A stretch of 64,000 bases of DNA from RPRB01 sp035519675 (GTDB lineage: Bacteria; Myxococcota; Myxococcia; Myxococcales; Myxococcaceae): NCBI GenBank assembly GCA_035519675.1, contig DATIWB010000077.1, positions 37,612 through 101,611 on the forward strand. The letters are read 5' to 3'. Shown piece after piece: positions 33,354-40,873 of this stretch (positions are counted from its first letter, which is position 1; every line of letters begins with the position of its first letter). The translations under genes were made by a program, and so were the position numbers. The notes under the pieces were generated by a model. The model saw nothing but the letters and a program-made list of their open reading frames with translations, was not told the origin of the DNA and searched no databases.

Positions 33354-33493
33354 CCTCGAACCTCCGCAGGAAGACCGCGGACGTTCTCACTCCGGAGATG
33401 GCGGGAAGGCAAGCGGAAGCAGGGAACGGAGGCGAGTTCCGAGCACGGGCTCCGTTCAGGACGACGCCCGTCCGCCCGGGAGGTCTCGACGGA

Positions 33494-33922
33494 CTACGGT
33501 CCGCCACGGCGGAGGGCCTGCAGCTTGCTCCGCTGTGCCTCGGTCAGAGTGTTCCGGATGCGGATCAACAGGGTGAGGTGCGTCCGCTTGATCTCCGTCT
33601 CCAGCTTCATCACCTCGGCAGCCTGGGCGAGGGCCTTCGCCTCGTCGACCTGCGGCGCGTCGAGGAGGCGGGACAGCTGCTGGCTCGCCCCCTGGAGCTG
33701 CCACTGGAGCCGGGGGAACTGCGCCTGGGCGCGCTCGAGCTCCTTGAGGATGGTCTCGCGCTGGCGGTCCTCGAGTCCTAGCTCGGCCTGGTGGGACATG
33801 ATCAGCTCGGGTGGAAAGAGCTTGCCGCCGATGGGATCGGCGGCCGGGGCGGGCTCCTGGGCACGGGACGGAAGGGCGAGCGCGAGCACCGTCACGCAGA
33901 GCCGGAGCGTGCGGCAGGTCAT
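33494..33922 (-). CDS. Spy/CpxP-like periplasmic protein
   Basis: A 142-aa exported helical protein. Residues 1-20 are a signal peptide (MTCRTLRLCVTVLALALPSR). The mature part has the Spy/CpxP layout: a PPELIMSHQAELGLEDRQRE helix with an L-x-L-x-x-x-Q pattern, a long heptad-like middle (LQWQLQGASQQLSRLLD), and the ending IRIRNTLTEAQRSKLQALR that matches the family's LTPEQR-x-K-L ending. Spy-like proteins are chaperones or metal sensors in the periplasm. It overlaps the anti-sigma-like gene upstream by 4 bp (ATGA), so it belongs to the ECF sigma operon. Confidence 0.85.
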   Translation of the reverse strand: MTCRTLRLCVTVLALALPSRAQEPAPAADPIGGKLFPPELIMSHQAELGLEDRQRETILKELERAQAQFPRLQWQLQGASQQLSRLLDAPQVDEAKALAQAAEVMKLETEIKRTHLTLLIRIRNTLTEAQRSKLQALRRGGP

Positions 33923-34242
33923 GGGAGGCCTCGGGTGTCCAGGGTGGGCAGGGTGCGGAGGGTGACCATGTCGGGCGTGTCGAGCAGGAAGTCGGTCGGC
34001 GCCACCCAGCGCGTGCCGGTGGGCTGCCACGCCGGCGGCGCAGCGGGACGGGTCACCAGCCAGATCGCGACCGCGGCCGCGGCGGCGAGACCGGCGGTGA
34101 AGACGAGACGCCGCCTGCCCGCGCTCCCCGGACGCCGGGTGGTCGACCACATACGAGCAAAGGCCGGAGCGTGACGCCCGTCCTGGGCGTGGGCCTCGGC
34201 CAGGGCGGCCCGGAGCCGTGCCTCGTCGTCTGCCGGTGTCAT
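33919..34242 (-). CDS. Probable anti-sigma factor with one membrane segment
   Basis: A 107-aa protein with a cytoplasmic N-terminus (about 1-50, DDEARLRAALAEAHAQDGRH), a single hydrophobic segment (about 53-68, LVFTAGLAAAAAVAIWLV) and a short periplasmic tail. It lacks the Cys/His zinc anti-sigma motif. Its position, in ATGA overlap between an ECF sigma factor and a Spy-like protein, is what one expects for an anti-sigma factor holding the sigma at the membrane. The assignment is inference from context and topology. Confidence 0.75.
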   Translation of the reverse strand: MTPADDEARLRAALAEAHAQDGRHAPAFARMWSTTRRPGSAGRRRLVFTAGLAAAAAVAIWLVTRPAAPPAWQPTGTRWVAPTDFLLDTPDMVTLRTLPTLDTRGLP

Positions 34243-34745
34243 CTCGGGTCCTCCGGTCCGAGCAGCTCGAGGAGGCGGAGCTTGCCACGGTGGTAGTGCG
34301 TGCGCGCCGTCCCCGGCGACACATCCATGACCTGCGCCGCCTGCTCGACGCTCATCTCGTGGAAGAAGACCAGGTCGAGCACCTCGCGCTGGCGGGCGGG
34401 CAGGGTGCCCAGCGCGCGGCGGACCTGGGCCCCGTGCTGCTCCGAGGCGACCGCCTCGTGCGGACCGGGCTCGGGCGCCCCACCGAGGAACGCCCGCCAG
34501 GGTGCCCGTGCCTCCAGCCAGTGTCGCCGGCGAGCGCGGGCAGCCATGTTGCGGACCACCGAGAAGAGCCAGGTCTTGAAGGTGGAGCGACCGTCGAACC
34601 GGGCACGGCCTTCGAGGATGGAGAGGTACACGGCCTGGAGGACCTCCTCGGCCTCTGTCGCGTTCCAGCGGGTGCAGGCCAGGGCCCAGGCGAAGCTCGC
34701 GGGGTGGAGCGCAGCGATCTGCTGCTCGAGGTCGTCCGCTGGCAC
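34239..34745 (-). CDS. ECF RNA polymerase sigma factor
   Basis: A 168-aa ECF sigma factor with only regions 2 and 4. Region 2: ALACTRWNATEAEEVLQAVY and STFKTWLFSVVRNMAARARR. Region 4: LGTLPARQREVLDLVFFHEM and SVEQAAQVMDVSPGTARTHY with HRGKLRLLELLG. Translation is coupled by ATGA overlap to the anti-sigma-like gene and then the Spy-like gene. This makes a three-gene regulatory operon that probably responds to envelope or metal stress. The start is the ATG at 34745. Confidence 0.92.
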   Translation of the reverse strand: MPADDLEQQIAALHPASFAWALACTRWNATEAEEVLQAVYLSILEGRARFDGRSTFKTWLFSVVRNMAARARRRHWLEARAPWRAFLGGAPEPGPHEAVASEQHGAQVRRALGTLPARQREVLDLVFFHEMSVEQAAQVMDVSPGTARTHYHRGKLRLLELLGPEDPR

Positions 34746-34766
34746 GCGCCGGGCCCATGCCGCACG

Positions 34767-35720
34767 CTAGCGCAGCGGGTCACTGAAGACGCAGGCGTTC
34801 ACCTCGCCTTCCGAGCCGATGCCACCGTCCGGCGTCGTGGCGGTGGCGTAGACCCGCCCGAAGCTCGCGTCCCAGCACTCGGTCATCAGCACGTCCTGGC
34901 CGGCGTCGCCGTGGGCCTCGACGTCTGCGCGGCCGGCGCCGTTCGGCAGCCAGCGCGAGCGGATCTTGCCGGTCTCCACCGTCTCTGGATTCCCGTCGAG
35001 GTCTGCCTGCGCATCGACGGCCAGCACGCCGGACCCGTCGGCGCGGGTAAGGGCGCCGAGGTCGCCGGTGCTCGCCAGGCCCGAGTCGGTCCGGACGTCG
35101 GTCAGGTGGACGTGCACCTCGCGCTGATCGGGGGCGACGGTCCACCCGGCCACGAGCTGCCCCCCGGTGGGCTGGGCGACGGGGTCGAGGCGGTGGGCGA
35201 GCGCCAGGTCCGCGGAGAAGGAGCCCTGCGCGGGGCCGGCTGGGGCGGCGCCGGTGGAGGCGCCGAGGAGGAAGGGCTCGAACTCCGAGTCCGGGGCGGC
35301 GCGTGGGCGCAGGTCGAGCCGGAACTGGTGCGCACCGGGGCCGACACGGTGGATGACCAGGCGTCCGGCGACGGGCGAGAGCGCATCGGTCAGTGGACCC
35401 CAGGCGGCGCTGTCGGGACCGACCGCCGCCGGGGGGGTCTGGGCGATGGAGTGCAAGGTATCGAGCGTCCGTCCCACGAGGCCGTTCACCTCGGCCGAGG
35501 TCTTCCGGGTGAGGACGTACAACCCGGCAGTCTCACCCAGGGTCGCCGCCGGGGAGCCCGCGGTGAGGGCGGCCGGAGCCCGCGTGCTCGGGGCGGTGAC
35601 CTCGAGGGTCTGGCGGGAGGGGAGCCCGGTCAGCAACGACTCGGCCGTCGCTCGGTCCTGGATGGTCCCCGATCCACACGCGGCGCACAGCGCGGTCAAG
35701 ACAGACAGACGTCTCCACAT
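34767..35720 (-). CDS. Putative lipoprotein of unknown function
   Basis: A 317-aa predicted lipoprotein: MWRRLSVLTALCAACGSGTI has the lipobox CAAC. The mature part is mostly beta-strand (about residues 95-310, with DLRPRAAPDSEFEPFLLGAS, VHVHLTDVRTDSGLASTGDL, AVDAQADLDGNPETVETGKI) and ends with a Cys-containing ECWDASFGRVYATATTP. The alternating pattern and repeats of Gly/Asp turns suggest a beta-sandwich or small propeller. I do not recognise the family. It lies 21 bp upstream of the ECF sigma gene on the same strand and may be transcribed with it, so it could be an input or a target of the sigma. Confidence 0.82.
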   Translation of the reverse strand: MWRRLSVLTALCAACGSGTIQDRATAESLLTGLPSRQTLEVTAPSTRAPAALTAGSPAATLGETAGLYVLTRKTSAEVNGLVGRTLDTLHSIAQTPPAAVGPDSAAWGPLTDALSPVAGRLVIHRVGPGAHQFRLDLRPRAAPDSEFEPFLLGASTGAAPAGPAQGSFSADLALAHRLDPVAQPTGGQLVAGWTVAPDQREVHVHLTDVRTDSGLASTGDLGALTRADGSGVLAVDAQADLDGNPETVETGKIRSRWLPNGAGRADVEAHGDAGQDVLMTECWDASFGRVYATATTPDGGIGSEGEVNACVFSDPLR

Positions 35721-35844
35721 GGAAGGCCTCCTCGGGGGTGATCCCGGAGGCCTTGGTCGCTCGAGGCGTGCCCGCATATGACCGGGCGATGGTTTCGGGT
35801 TCTTCCAGGACGCCCGCCCCGTCGGGCGTTACCCTCGTGCCGCC

Positions 35845-36342
35845 ATGAACCTCGAGCGAATCGTGATCGTCTGCTGCTCCGCCGCGACGGTGGGGACGGG
35901 GCTCGCCGGAGGCATCTTCTTCGCCTTCTCCTCGTTCGTGATGCGTGCGCTGGGCGCCGTCCCGCCACGCGCCGGGATCGCGGCGATGAACGCGATCAAC
36001 GTGACGGTCATCAACCCCGGCTTCATGCTGGTCTTTCTCGGGACGGCGGTGCTCTCGGTCGGCCTGGCCCTCGCCTCGTTCCGGTGGTGGGGGAGCCTGG
36101 ACGGGGCGTTGCTCCTCGTCGCCTCGCTCCTCTACCTGGTTGGCTGCCTGGGGGTGACGATGGTGCGCAACGTGCCCCTGAACGATGCGCTGGCGGCGCT
36201 GGGACCTGACCCCTCGGACTCGACCGGGCTCTGGTCGCGCTACCTGGTCGAATGGACCCGGTGGAACCACGTCCGGACGCTCAGCTGTCTCGGCTCCACC
36301 ATCCTCCTGGTCACGGTCCTGGTGCGGCGGGCCGGGGGGTAG
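35845..36342 (+). CDS. DUF1772 (anthrone oxygenase-like) membrane protein
   Basis: A 165-aa integral membrane protein with four hydrophobic segments. The family pattern is clear: GLAGGIFFAFSSFVMRAL in the first helix, a GIAAMNAINVTVINPGFMLV motif in the second and GVTMVRNVPLNDALAAL after the third. The conserved Asn and Pro residues in the second helix and the VRNVPLND stretch are DUF1772 hallmarks. Some relatives are anthrone oxygenases; others are unknown. It stands alone, diverging from the lipoprotein gene. Confidence 0.92.
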   Translation: MNLERIVIVCCSAATVGTGLAGGIFFAFSSFVMRALGAVPPRAGIAAMNAINVTVINPGFMLVFLGTAVLSVGLALASFRWWGSLDGALLLVASLLYLVGCLGVTMVRNVPLNDALAALGPDPSDSTGLWSRYLVEWTRWNHVRTLSCLGSTILLVTVLVRRAGG

Positions 36343-36438
36343 CTCCGGCGGGCCAATCCAGCCGGTGAGACGGGTTTCGCGCCCACGACCTGTCGCGGAT
36401 GACCCGCTCTCGTTGCGCCGGAAGCAACCTCTTGCTTC

Positions 36439-37710
36439 TCAGGCCTCGACCTTGGGACCGCAGGCGCGTGCCCGGCCGAGGAGCAGCTCTCGCTCCCGTG
36501 AGTTCTGCGCCAGGGAGGCGGCGCGCTCGTACTCGGCCCGCGCTTCATTGGTGCGTCCGAGCTTCTCCAGCAGTTCCCCACGGACGCTGGGCAAGAGGTG
36601 ATAGGCGCGGAGGGCCGGTTCCTCCACCAGCGCGTCGACCAGCTCCAGGCCCTGGGCGGGCCCGAAGGCCATCGACACGGCCACCGCGCGATTGAGCTCG
36701 ACCACGGGGGACCCGGTGACCTCCACCAGCCCGTCGTAGAGCGCGACGATCTTCTTCCAGTCGGTGGTGTCGACCGACCGGGCACGGGCGTGGCACGAGG
36801 CGATCGCCGCCTGGAGGGTGTACGGGCCGAGCGGTCTGGCGAGTGCCTCGGCGCGCTCGAGCGCAGCCAGACCGCGGTGGATGAGGAGCTGGTCCCAGCG
36901 AGAGCGGTCCTGGTCGAACAGGAGGATGGGCTCTCCGGTCGGCCCGACGCGGGCGCGCAGCCGGGAGCTCTGAAACTCCATCAACGCCGCGAGCCCGTGG
37001 ACCTCGGCCTCGCCGGGCAGCAGCTCGGCGAGGATCCGTCCGAGCCGGAGCGCGTCTTCACACAGCTCGATACGCACCCAGTCGTCACCCCGCGTGGAGG
37101 CATACCCCTCGTTGAAGATCAGGTAGACGACCTCCAGGACCGACGGGAGGCGAGCGGAGAGTTCGTCACCGCGCGGGACCTCGAACGGCACCTTCGCCTC
37201 GGCGAGCGTTCGCTTGGCGCGAACGATGCGCTGGGCGATGGTGGGCTCCGGAACCAGGAAGGCCCGCGCGATCTCCTCGGTGGTCAGTCCTCCGAGAAGA
37301 CGGAGGGTGAGCGCCACCCGTGCCTCGGTGGACAGGACCGGGTGGCAGGCGATGAGCACCAGGCGCAAGACGTCGTCGCCGACATCCTCGTCGATCGCGG
37401 CCTCGAGGTCGGGCAGCCGGGGCAAGCGGCCGCTGGCGTCGCTCTCCATGGCCTGGTGCTCGCGCTCCAGCATCTGCCTGCGGCGGAGCTGGTCGATCCC
37501 GCGGTTCCGCGCGGTGGTCATCAGCCACGCGCCCGGGTTCTCGGGGATGCCGCTCTCTGGCCAGCGCTCGAGCGCCATGATGAGCGCTTCCTGCGCCAGG
37601 TCCTCGGCGAGACTGACGTCGTGGACCATGCGGACGAGGCCACCGATCAGTCGCGCGGACTCGATCCGCCAGACCGCTTCGATCGCCGTGCACGTGGCAG
37701 CCTCGCTCAT
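36439..37710 (-). CDS. ECF42-type sigma factor with DUF6596/TPR C-terminal domain
   Basis: A 423-aa ECF sigma factor. Region 2 is at residues 10-75 (GGLVRMVHDVSLAEDLAQEA, GAWLMTTARNRGIDQLRRRQ); region 4 at about 120-180 (STEARVALTLRLLGGLTTEE, then VPEPTIAQRIVRAKRTLAEA). The C-terminal 200 residues are the extension typical of ECF42: LFDQDRSRWDQLLIHRGLAA, DGLVEVTGSPVVELNRAVAV and YHLLPSVRGELLEKLGR, i.e. TPR-like helices. ECF42 factors are usually encoded next to a DGPF (YCII-related) protein, as here. The C-terminal domain is thought to replace an anti-sigma. Confidence 0.94.
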   Translation of the reverse strand: MSEAATCTAIEAVWRIESARLIGGLVRMVHDVSLAEDLAQEALIMALERWPESGIPENPGAWLMTTARNRGIDQLRRRQMLEREHQAMESDASGRLPRLPDLEAAIDEDVGDDVLRLVLIACHPVLSTEARVALTLRLLGGLTTEEIARAFLVPEPTIAQRIVRAKRTLAEAKVPFEVPRGDELSARLPSVLEVVYLIFNEGYASTRGDDWVRIELCEDALRLGRILAELLPGEAEVHGLAALMEFQSSRLRARVGPTGEPILLFDQDRSRWDQLLIHRGLAALERAEALARPLGPYTLQAAIASCHARARSVDTTDWKKIVALYDGLVEVTGSPVVELNRAVAVSMAFGPAQGLELVDALVEEPALRAYHLLPSVRGELLEKLGRTNEARAEYERAASLAQNSRERELLLGRARACGPKVEA

Positions 37711-37776
37711 CGTCGTCGCTCGAGATCAGCGCACCGGCATGACCCGTCTTCTCCGGTGGGTCATCCCCGTTTCAGC

Positions 37777-38223
37777 TCACGGCTTCTGCCTCCGCTCGAC
37801 CTCGGCGCGCAACCGCTCCTCCTGCGCGCGGAGCTCCGGCGTCCAGAATTCCTTTCCGAAGTCCTCGGCCTCGAAGACCGGGCGAATCTCGATCTCCGAC
37901 TCCTCGCCCGGCATCGGATCGGGGCAGCGCCTCAACCACTCGAGCGCCTCGTCCATCGATTTGACCTGCCAGAGCCAGAAGCCGGCGACCAGCTCCTTGG
38001 TCTCGGTGAACGGGCCGTCGATGACGGTCTTCTTCCCGCTGCCGAAGCGCATCCGCTTGCCCTTGCTGCTGGGATGGAGCCCCTCGGCCGCGAGCATGAC
38101 TCCGGCCTTCACCAGCTCCTCGTTGAACTTCCCCATGTCGGCGAGCACCTTCTGCAGCTTCTCGCCCACCAGCACGCCCGCCTCGGAGTTCTTCGTCGCC
38201 TTGACCAACACCATGACTCGCAT
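37777..38223 (-). CDS. DGPF-domain (YCII-related) protein, ECF42 partner
   Basis: A 148-aa YCII-related protein. MRVMVLVKATKNSEAGVLV opens the ferredoxin-like fold, VIDGPFTETKELVAGFWLWQ carries the DGPF signature, and EALEWLRRCPDPMPGEESEI is the usual end. Proteins of this type are the conserved neighbours and regulated targets of ECF42 sigma factors; their biochemical function is not known. It lies 66 bp upstream of the ECF42 gene on the same strand. Confidence 0.94.
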   Translation of the reverse strand: MRVMVLVKATKNSEAGVLVGEKLQKVLADMGKFNEELVKAGVMLAAEGLHPSSKGKRMRFGSGKKTVIDGPFTETKELVAGFWLWQVKSMDEALEWLRRCPDPMPGEESEIEIRPVFEAEDFGKEFWTPELRAQEERLRAEVERRQKP

Positions 38224-38362
38224 CGTCGTGTTCCTTTCGGTTTCGAGTGGCCGAGCCGGCCTCCACTGGCCGTCATCGCCTGCTTCCCGGATGGCGACGA
38301 ACCGCACGGGCCCGGATCGACATGCCGGAGCCCCTCTTCTTTCCCCTCCAGGAAAGCATTGA

Positions 38363-38508
38363 ATCTCCAGGACCGCGCTGCGCGCCATGCTCGCCGAGAT
38401 CGGCTGTGCCGGGGTGGGACCTGGGTCCAGAGCGGGAACGCGGTCTTCACCACCAGGCTCGGTCCGGCCCAGCTCACCCGGAGGATCTCGGCCAGGCTCG
38501 AGGCCTGA
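38363..38508 (+). pseudogene. DUF1697 gene remnant, frameshifted and truncated
   Basis: Read across two frames, the segment gives ALRAMLAEIGCAGV, then after a loss of one base at about 38413-38416, TWVQSGNAVFTTRLGPAQLT and RRISARLEA before a stop at 38506-38508. This matches the DUF1697 core (compare LKRAFEEAGFDEVRTVLGSG and NVVF in the intact gene at 19559). The first 20-odd residues are cut by a stop just upstream, and the C-terminal two thirds of the domain are missing. It is therefore a decayed fragment. Confidence 0.65.
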
Positions 38509-38562
38509 CGCCGAGAGGCCTCCGGCGCCCGTGCACCGAGGACGCTGGTAGGGTCCGGCGCC

Positions 38563-40302
38563 ATGTCCGCGTTTGCCCTTCCCGTCCTGGCGGCCCTTCT
38601 CGCGGCCGGCCCATCCGTTCGTTCCCTGAGCTCCTCCTACCTGGACGGCCTGTTCCGCGCCCGTCCACACATGGCCACGTACATGGGTGTGCACCGCGAG
38701 GACGGGCGGCTCATGGATCTCGAGCCCGCTGCGATCCAGCGCCGGATCCGGGAGCTCCACACGTTGGCGGCGAGCGTCAAGGCGCTGGATGTCGGGTCAC
38801 TGTCCAGGGACGATCGGGCGGACGCGCGGATCCTCACCGACGGGATCGCGCTCGAGCTCTTCTATCTCGAGGATCTCCGCGAGTGGACGTGGGACCCACG
38901 CCTCGATGACTCCTTCCCCTTCTACGATCCGCGCGAGTACGTCGCCTCCCGCCTCGGCGAGCTCATCCACGGGACGTTCGCCTCCGAGGACCAGCGGGCC
39001 CGGTGGGTGACTGCGGAGCTCAGAGCCCTGCCCCACCACCTCGCGCTGAAGCAGGCGTCGCTCGTCGCCCCCGAGCGCGTGCGGCTGGAGCAGGCGGTGA
39101 AAGACAACGCGGGCCGGGTCTCCTTCTTCAACACCGAGCTGAAAGCGTTCACCCAGAAGCACCCCGACGCGGAGAAAGCGCGCCTCGGAGCGCTCAAGGC
39201 GCTCGAGTCCTACCAGCGCTTCCTCTCCACCTTCCCGGTCGCGAAGGCCACGCACGACTGGCGGCTGGGGAAGGTGCTCTACGACAAGAAGTTCCCCCTC
39301 GCGCTCCAGACGGACCTGACCCCCACGGAGCTGCAGAAGACGGCGGAGGAGGCCTTCGAGCGCGAGCGGGGACAGCTCTATTCCATCGCCCGGGCTCTCT
39401 CGGCTGAGCTGTGGCCCAAGGAGGCGGCGCCGGCGGAGAACGCGCCCCGAGCGGCGCAGGGGCAGCTCATCCGGCGGGTGCTCGAGGAGATCAGCAAGAA
39501 CCACCCGCCGGCCGACGGGCTGGTCCAGGCGCACGCGGACAAGCTCGCGAGCCTGCGCGCGTTCATCGAGGGGAAGAAGCTGCTCGCGCTGCCCCCGCCG
39601 GAGACTCTCAGGGTGCTGCCGGAGCCCGAGTACAAGCGGGGTGGGGTGGGTGCCGAATACCTGGCGCCCGGCATGCTCGACACCTCCGGCGCGTGGCACG
39701 GCACCTTCTACGTGGATCCGGTGGACCCCGCCTGGCCACCGGAGAAGGTGGAGAGCTACCTGCGCGCCAACGACGTCTATGCGATCACCATGACCTCGGC
39801 GCACGAGGCCTATCCCGGGCACCACACCCAGACCTGGTACGCACGCCAGCATCCCAGCCCGCTGCGGAGCACGCTCTGGAGCGGCGCGTTCGCCGAAGGG
39901 TGGGCGGTCCACGGGGAGCGCCTCTTGATCAAGGAGGGGCTCGGGGGAAAAGAGAATGCACGCTACGCGTTCCGAGAGGCGTGGAGCGGCATGATCGTCT
40001 CGGCGAACGCCATCCTCGACGTCAAGCTCCAGCGCGGTGAGATGACCGACGAGGAGGCGCTCCGCTTCATGGAGGACGACGGATTCCAGGAGAAGGCGCT
40101 CGCGGAGAAGAAGCTGCTGCGGGCCAAGCTCGACTCCACCCAGCTCTGTCAGTACTTCCTCGGGCTGAGCGAGATCGAGACGCTGGAGCGGGACGTCAAG
40201 GCACGAGGGCGGTTCGACCAGCGGGCGTTCAACGAGGAGCTCATCGGCCACGGCACGGTGCCGGTGAAGGTCCTCCGGAGCTTCTTCTCGCTCGATCGCT
40301 GA
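38563..40302 (+). CDS. DUF885 family putative metallopeptidase, exported
   Basis: A 579-aa protein with a likely N-terminal signal (MSAFALPVLAALLAAGPSVR). The DUF885 fold is complete: SSYLDGLFRARPHMATYMGV, AGNARH-like helical core, the zinc-type motif TSAHEAYPGHHTQTWYARQ (about residue 412) and GWAVHGERLLIKEGL just after. The HEAYPGHH motif is the family hallmark and resembles a metallopeptidase active site. A C-terminal helical domain ends NEELIGHGTVPVKVLRSFFS. The substrate is unknown. It faces the small secreted-peptide gene with a terminator between. Confidence 0.92.
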   Translation: MSAFALPVLAALLAAGPSVRSLSSSYLDGLFRARPHMATYMGVHREDGRLMDLEPAAIQRRIRELHTLAASVKALDVGSLSRDDRADARILTDGIALELFYLEDLREWTWDPRLDDSFPFYDPREYVASRLGELIHGTFASEDQRARWVTAELRALPHHLALKQASLVAPERVRLEQAVKDNAGRVSFFNTELKAFTQKHPDAEKARLGALKALESYQRFLSTFPVAKATHDWRLGKVLYDKKFPLALQTDLTPTELQKTAEEAFERERGQLYSIARALSAELWPKEAAPAENAPRAAQGQLIRRVLEEISKNHPPADGLVQAHADKLASLRAFIEGKKLLALPPPETLRVLPEPEYKRGGVGAEYLAPGMLDTSGAWHGTFYVDPVDPAWPPEKVESYLRANDVYAITMTSAHEAYPGHHTQTWYARQHPSPLRSTLWSGAFAEGWAVHGERLLIKEGLGGKENARYAFREAWSGMIVSANAILDVKLQRGEMTDEEALRFMEDDGFQEKALAEKKLLRAKLDSTQLCQYFLGLSEIETLERDVKARGRFDQRAFNEELIGHGTVPVKVLRSFFSLDR

Positions 40303-40355
40303 GCGGGCACAAGGTCCGCCAAACACGCACGGCCTCGAACGGCCAGACAACACGA

Positions 40356-40384
40356 CGCCCTCGCGACCGGACAGCGCGAGGGCG
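40356..40384. terminator. Shared terminator between DUF885 and small secreted-peptide genes
   Basis: A perfect 10-bp stem, CGCCCTCGCG (40356-40365) with CGCGAGGGCG (40375-40384), and a 9-nt loop. It lies between two convergent genes, 53 bp after the DUF885 stop and 22 bp after the end of the minus-strand peptide gene, so it could end transcription from both sides. Confidence 0.65.
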
Positions 40385-40406
40385 ATCGATCACGTCGACT
40401 GCGTCC

Positions 40407-40541
40407 TCACTTGCCTGCGTCGGGCTTCGTCTTCTTCGGCGCGGGGGTACCACCATCCGCGGCCTGCACCGTCAGCGGGACAGCGGCGACCACCAGCAGC
40501 GCGGCAATCAGCAGCCACAACCAGGCGCCAGCATTCTTCAT
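40407..40541 (-). CDS. Small secreted peptide (44 aa), unknown function
   Basis: A 44-codon gene. The start ATG at 40541 is preceded by GGGAGGA, a clear ribosome binding site. The product begins with a signal-like hydrophobic segment (MKNAGAWLWLLIAALLVVAA) followed by VPLTVQAADGGTPAPKKTKP and a short DAGK tail. Cleavage after VQA would release a 15-20 residue basic Pro/Lys-rich peptide. Upstream is a strong inverted repeat (40599-40617). I know of no family. Confidence 0.65.
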   Translation of the reverse strand: MKNAGAWLWLLIAALLVVAAVPLTVQAADGGTPAPKKTKPDAGK

Positions 40542-40585
40542 CGTTCCTCCCTCTGCGCGAGTCGGGGTGGGAGCATTTCAACTCG

Positions 40586-40617
40586 CTGCGTCAGTGTATG
40601 TGACGGCCTGCGTCACA
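40586..40617. promoter_or_regulatory. Operator-like inverted repeat upstream of the small peptide gene
   Basis: TGTGACG-GCCTG-CGTCACA at 40599-40617 has perfect 7-bp arms around a 5-nt centre. A direct repeat CTGCGTCA occurs at 40586-40593 and 40608-40615, 22 bp apart. It lies 45-76 bp upstream of the peptide start on the minus strand, where an operator or promoter would be. The TGTGA/TCACA ends resemble CRP sites but the spacing is 9 bp rather than 6. Confidence 0.5.
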
Positions 40618-40651
40618 CGCAAACCGACCGGGAAGTGGGGTCGGTTCGAGC

Positions 40652-40819
40652 TCAACGCTCCCGACGAGCGAGGGTCTTCAGCTGCTGAATGCGCTGGTGC
40701 GAGAGGTCGGGCAGTTCGCCCGTGTCGCGGACGCTCCGCCCGACCTCGTCGAGGAGCCTGGTGGTGGCGTCGGTCATCGCCTTTGCGAGGAGTCGCCGGT
40801 CCAGCCGACGCGCGCCCAT
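40652..40819 (-). CDS. Possible small basic protein (55 aa)
   Basis: A 55-codon reading frame with coding-like codon use (G/C at most third positions). The product MGARRLDRRLLAKAMTDATT then RLLDEVGRSVRDTGELPDLS and HQRIQQLKTLARRER is mostly helical and basic. No good ribosome binding site precedes the ATG at 40819, and no family is recognised. It is divergent from hen1 (starts 55 bp apart). It could equally be noise from a GC-rich strand. Confidence 0.4.
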   Translation of the reverse strand: MGARRLDRRLLAKAMTDATTRLLDEVGRSVRDTGELPDLSHQRIQQLKTLARRER

Positions 40820-40873
40820 CCCGGCTGCCGGACCTGAGTCGCCGTCCACGGACCGGGTACGCTGGCCGCTGCC

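Noticed and set aside
36598..38508. A 636-codon plus-strand open frame running from antisense ECF42 into the DUF1697 remnant
   Set aside because: Only the last 31 residues are meaningful (DUF1697-like); the rest is antisense to the sigma factor and DGPF genes.
40599..40617. CRP/cAMP receptor site
   Set aside because: TGTGA and TCACA ends are present but 9 bp apart instead of 6, and the arms extend as CG, so the canonical site is not met.
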